Shown: one piece after another, positions 5,705 to 6,330 of the stretch | Position numbering within the stretch: position 1 is the stretch's first letter | How the letters are laid out: each line of letters starts with the position of its first letter | Source: Casp-actino8 sp945862545 | Lineage (GTDB): Bacteria > Actinomycetota > Acidimicrobiia > Acidimicrobiales > Ilumatobacteraceae | Reading direction: 5' to 3' | DNA length: 6,330 bases | Assembly: GCA_945862545.1 (NCBI GenBank) | Contig: CAMAYS010000128.1 | Coordinates: 1-6,330 of the forward strand | Translations under genes and position numbers: made by a program | Notes under the pieces: generated by a model | Seen by the model: the letters and a program-made list of their open reading frames with translations, nothing else | Told to the model about the DNA's origin: nothing | Databases searched by the model: none

Positions 5705-6330
5705 ATGATGTCGCAGAGTTTGGCGCCCTTACCCAAGGGTCCTGTGCGGCGCGTTGCCTTTCTCGGTACCCCAGATATGGCGGTTCCGGTCTTGCGTGCA
5801 CTTGTTGGCGCAGGTGTTGAAGTAGTCCATGTCATCACCCGTGCTGACAAGCGTCGGGCACGTGGAAACGATCTACATCCCAGTCCAGTCAAAGTAGCTG
5901 CGCTTGAACTCGGACTGAACGTCTCTCACACAGCGCAGGACCTGATTGACGTTCATCAGCAAAAACCTTTTGATCTTGCCGTGGTTGTGGCCTACGGGGC
6001 GCTCATCAAAGTACCTGTCTTGCAGGTCGTGCCGATGCTCAACTTGCATGTCTCGTTATTGCCGCGTTGGCGTGGGGCCGCACCCATAGAACGAGCGCTC
6101 CTATCTGGCGATGAGCGGACTGGCGTGTGCCTGATGCAGGTTGAAGAGGGTCTTGACACTGGGGCAGTTTTGGGCCGCAGTACGATGGCCATTACTGCAT
6201 CAACGACAGCTGATGACATACGCAACACATTGATGGAGGCTGGAACACAACTTTTGCTTGATCAGTTGCGCGATGGTTTGCGTGAACCCGTTGCTCAGCA
6301 GGGTGAGTCAACATACGCAAAAAAGATTGA
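5705..6330 (+). CDS. fmt: Methionyl-tRNA formyltransferase, N-terminal part (3' end outside window)
   Basis: The reading frame is open to the right edge, giving about 208 residues of a protein usually about 310 long. Fmt formylates the methionine on initiator tRNA using 10-formyltetrahydrofolate. The conserved VAFLGTPDMAVPVL opens the formyltransferase domain. The catalytic Asn and His are N113 and H115 in LNLHVSLLPRWRGAAPIE, and the catalytic Asp is D151 in EEGLDTGAVL. The last residues STYAKKI match the linker into the missing C-terminal tRNA-binding domain. The start is uncertain. ATG 5705 (with a second ATG at 5708) lies two bases after def. GTG 5699 would overlap the def stop as GTGA, like the purine genes. 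GTG 5744, four bases after AAGGG (5735-5739), would begin directly at RRVAFLGTP as in most family members. Probably co-transcribed with def. Confidence 0.92.
   Translation, partial: MMSQSLAPLPKGPVRRVAFLGTPDMAVPVLRALVGAGVEVVHVITRADKRRARGNDLHPSPVKVAALELGLNVSHTAQDLIDVHQQKPFDLAVVVAYGALIKVPVLQVVPMLNLHVSLLPRWRGAAPIERALLSGDERTGVCLMQVEEGLDTGAVLGRSTMAITASTTADDIRNTLMEAGTQLLLDQLRDGLREPVAQQGESTYAKKI

Noticed and set aside
5313..5801. A 162-codon - strand open frame spanning def and the start of fmt.
   Set aside because: It overlaps three intact Def motifs and the Fmt N-terminus on the other strand, and resembles no family I know.

Overview
The window is gene-dense bacterial chromosome with about half G+C. 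No gap between genes exceeds about 40 bases, and I see no RNA gene, mobile element or CRISPR array. Left to right it holds the 3' end of purF, a fused purD-purM gene, purN and guaB on the + strand. An RsmC-like methyltransferase follows on the - strand, then def and the 5' part of fmt on the + strand. The GTG starts, the Fe-S type PurF tail, the actinobacterial wording of GuaB (SAAMDRVTE) and of Def (ESDGEWVYDEGCLS) suggest an actinobacterium. Acidimicrobiia or a related freshwater/marine lineage is my best guess, from memory of family sequences only.

Left block (1-4530), purine synthesis. PurF makes phosphoribosylamine. The 755-residue fusion carries GAR synthetase (PurD, about residues 1-416) and AIR synthetase (PurM, about 423-755) in one chain. 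PurN formylates GAR between those two steps. GuaB works later, converting IMP to XMP for GMP. The first three genes overlap by four bases (GTGA) at each junction, and guaB follows after 14 bases, so all four are probably one transcription unit. PurL/Q/S, PurK/E, PurB, PurC and PurH are not in the window.

Right block (4527-6330), translation. A small class I methyltransferase resembling the catalytic half of RsmC runs convergently into guaB, and their stop codons overlap. It is divergent from def, with only about 21 bases between the two starts. Def and Fmt are the enzymes that remove and add the N-formyl group of bacterial initiator methionine.

Main observation: the purD-purM fusion is the arrangement of yeast ADE5,7. 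It is followed directly by a PurN whose active-site segment (NVHPALPGEFAG) looks more like the fungal Ade8 type than the usual bacterial HPSLLP type. The order GARS-AIRS-GART matches the domain order of the animal trifunctional GART protein. This is not a new defence or mobile system, but it is an unusual eukaryote-like layout of a core pathway in a bacterium.
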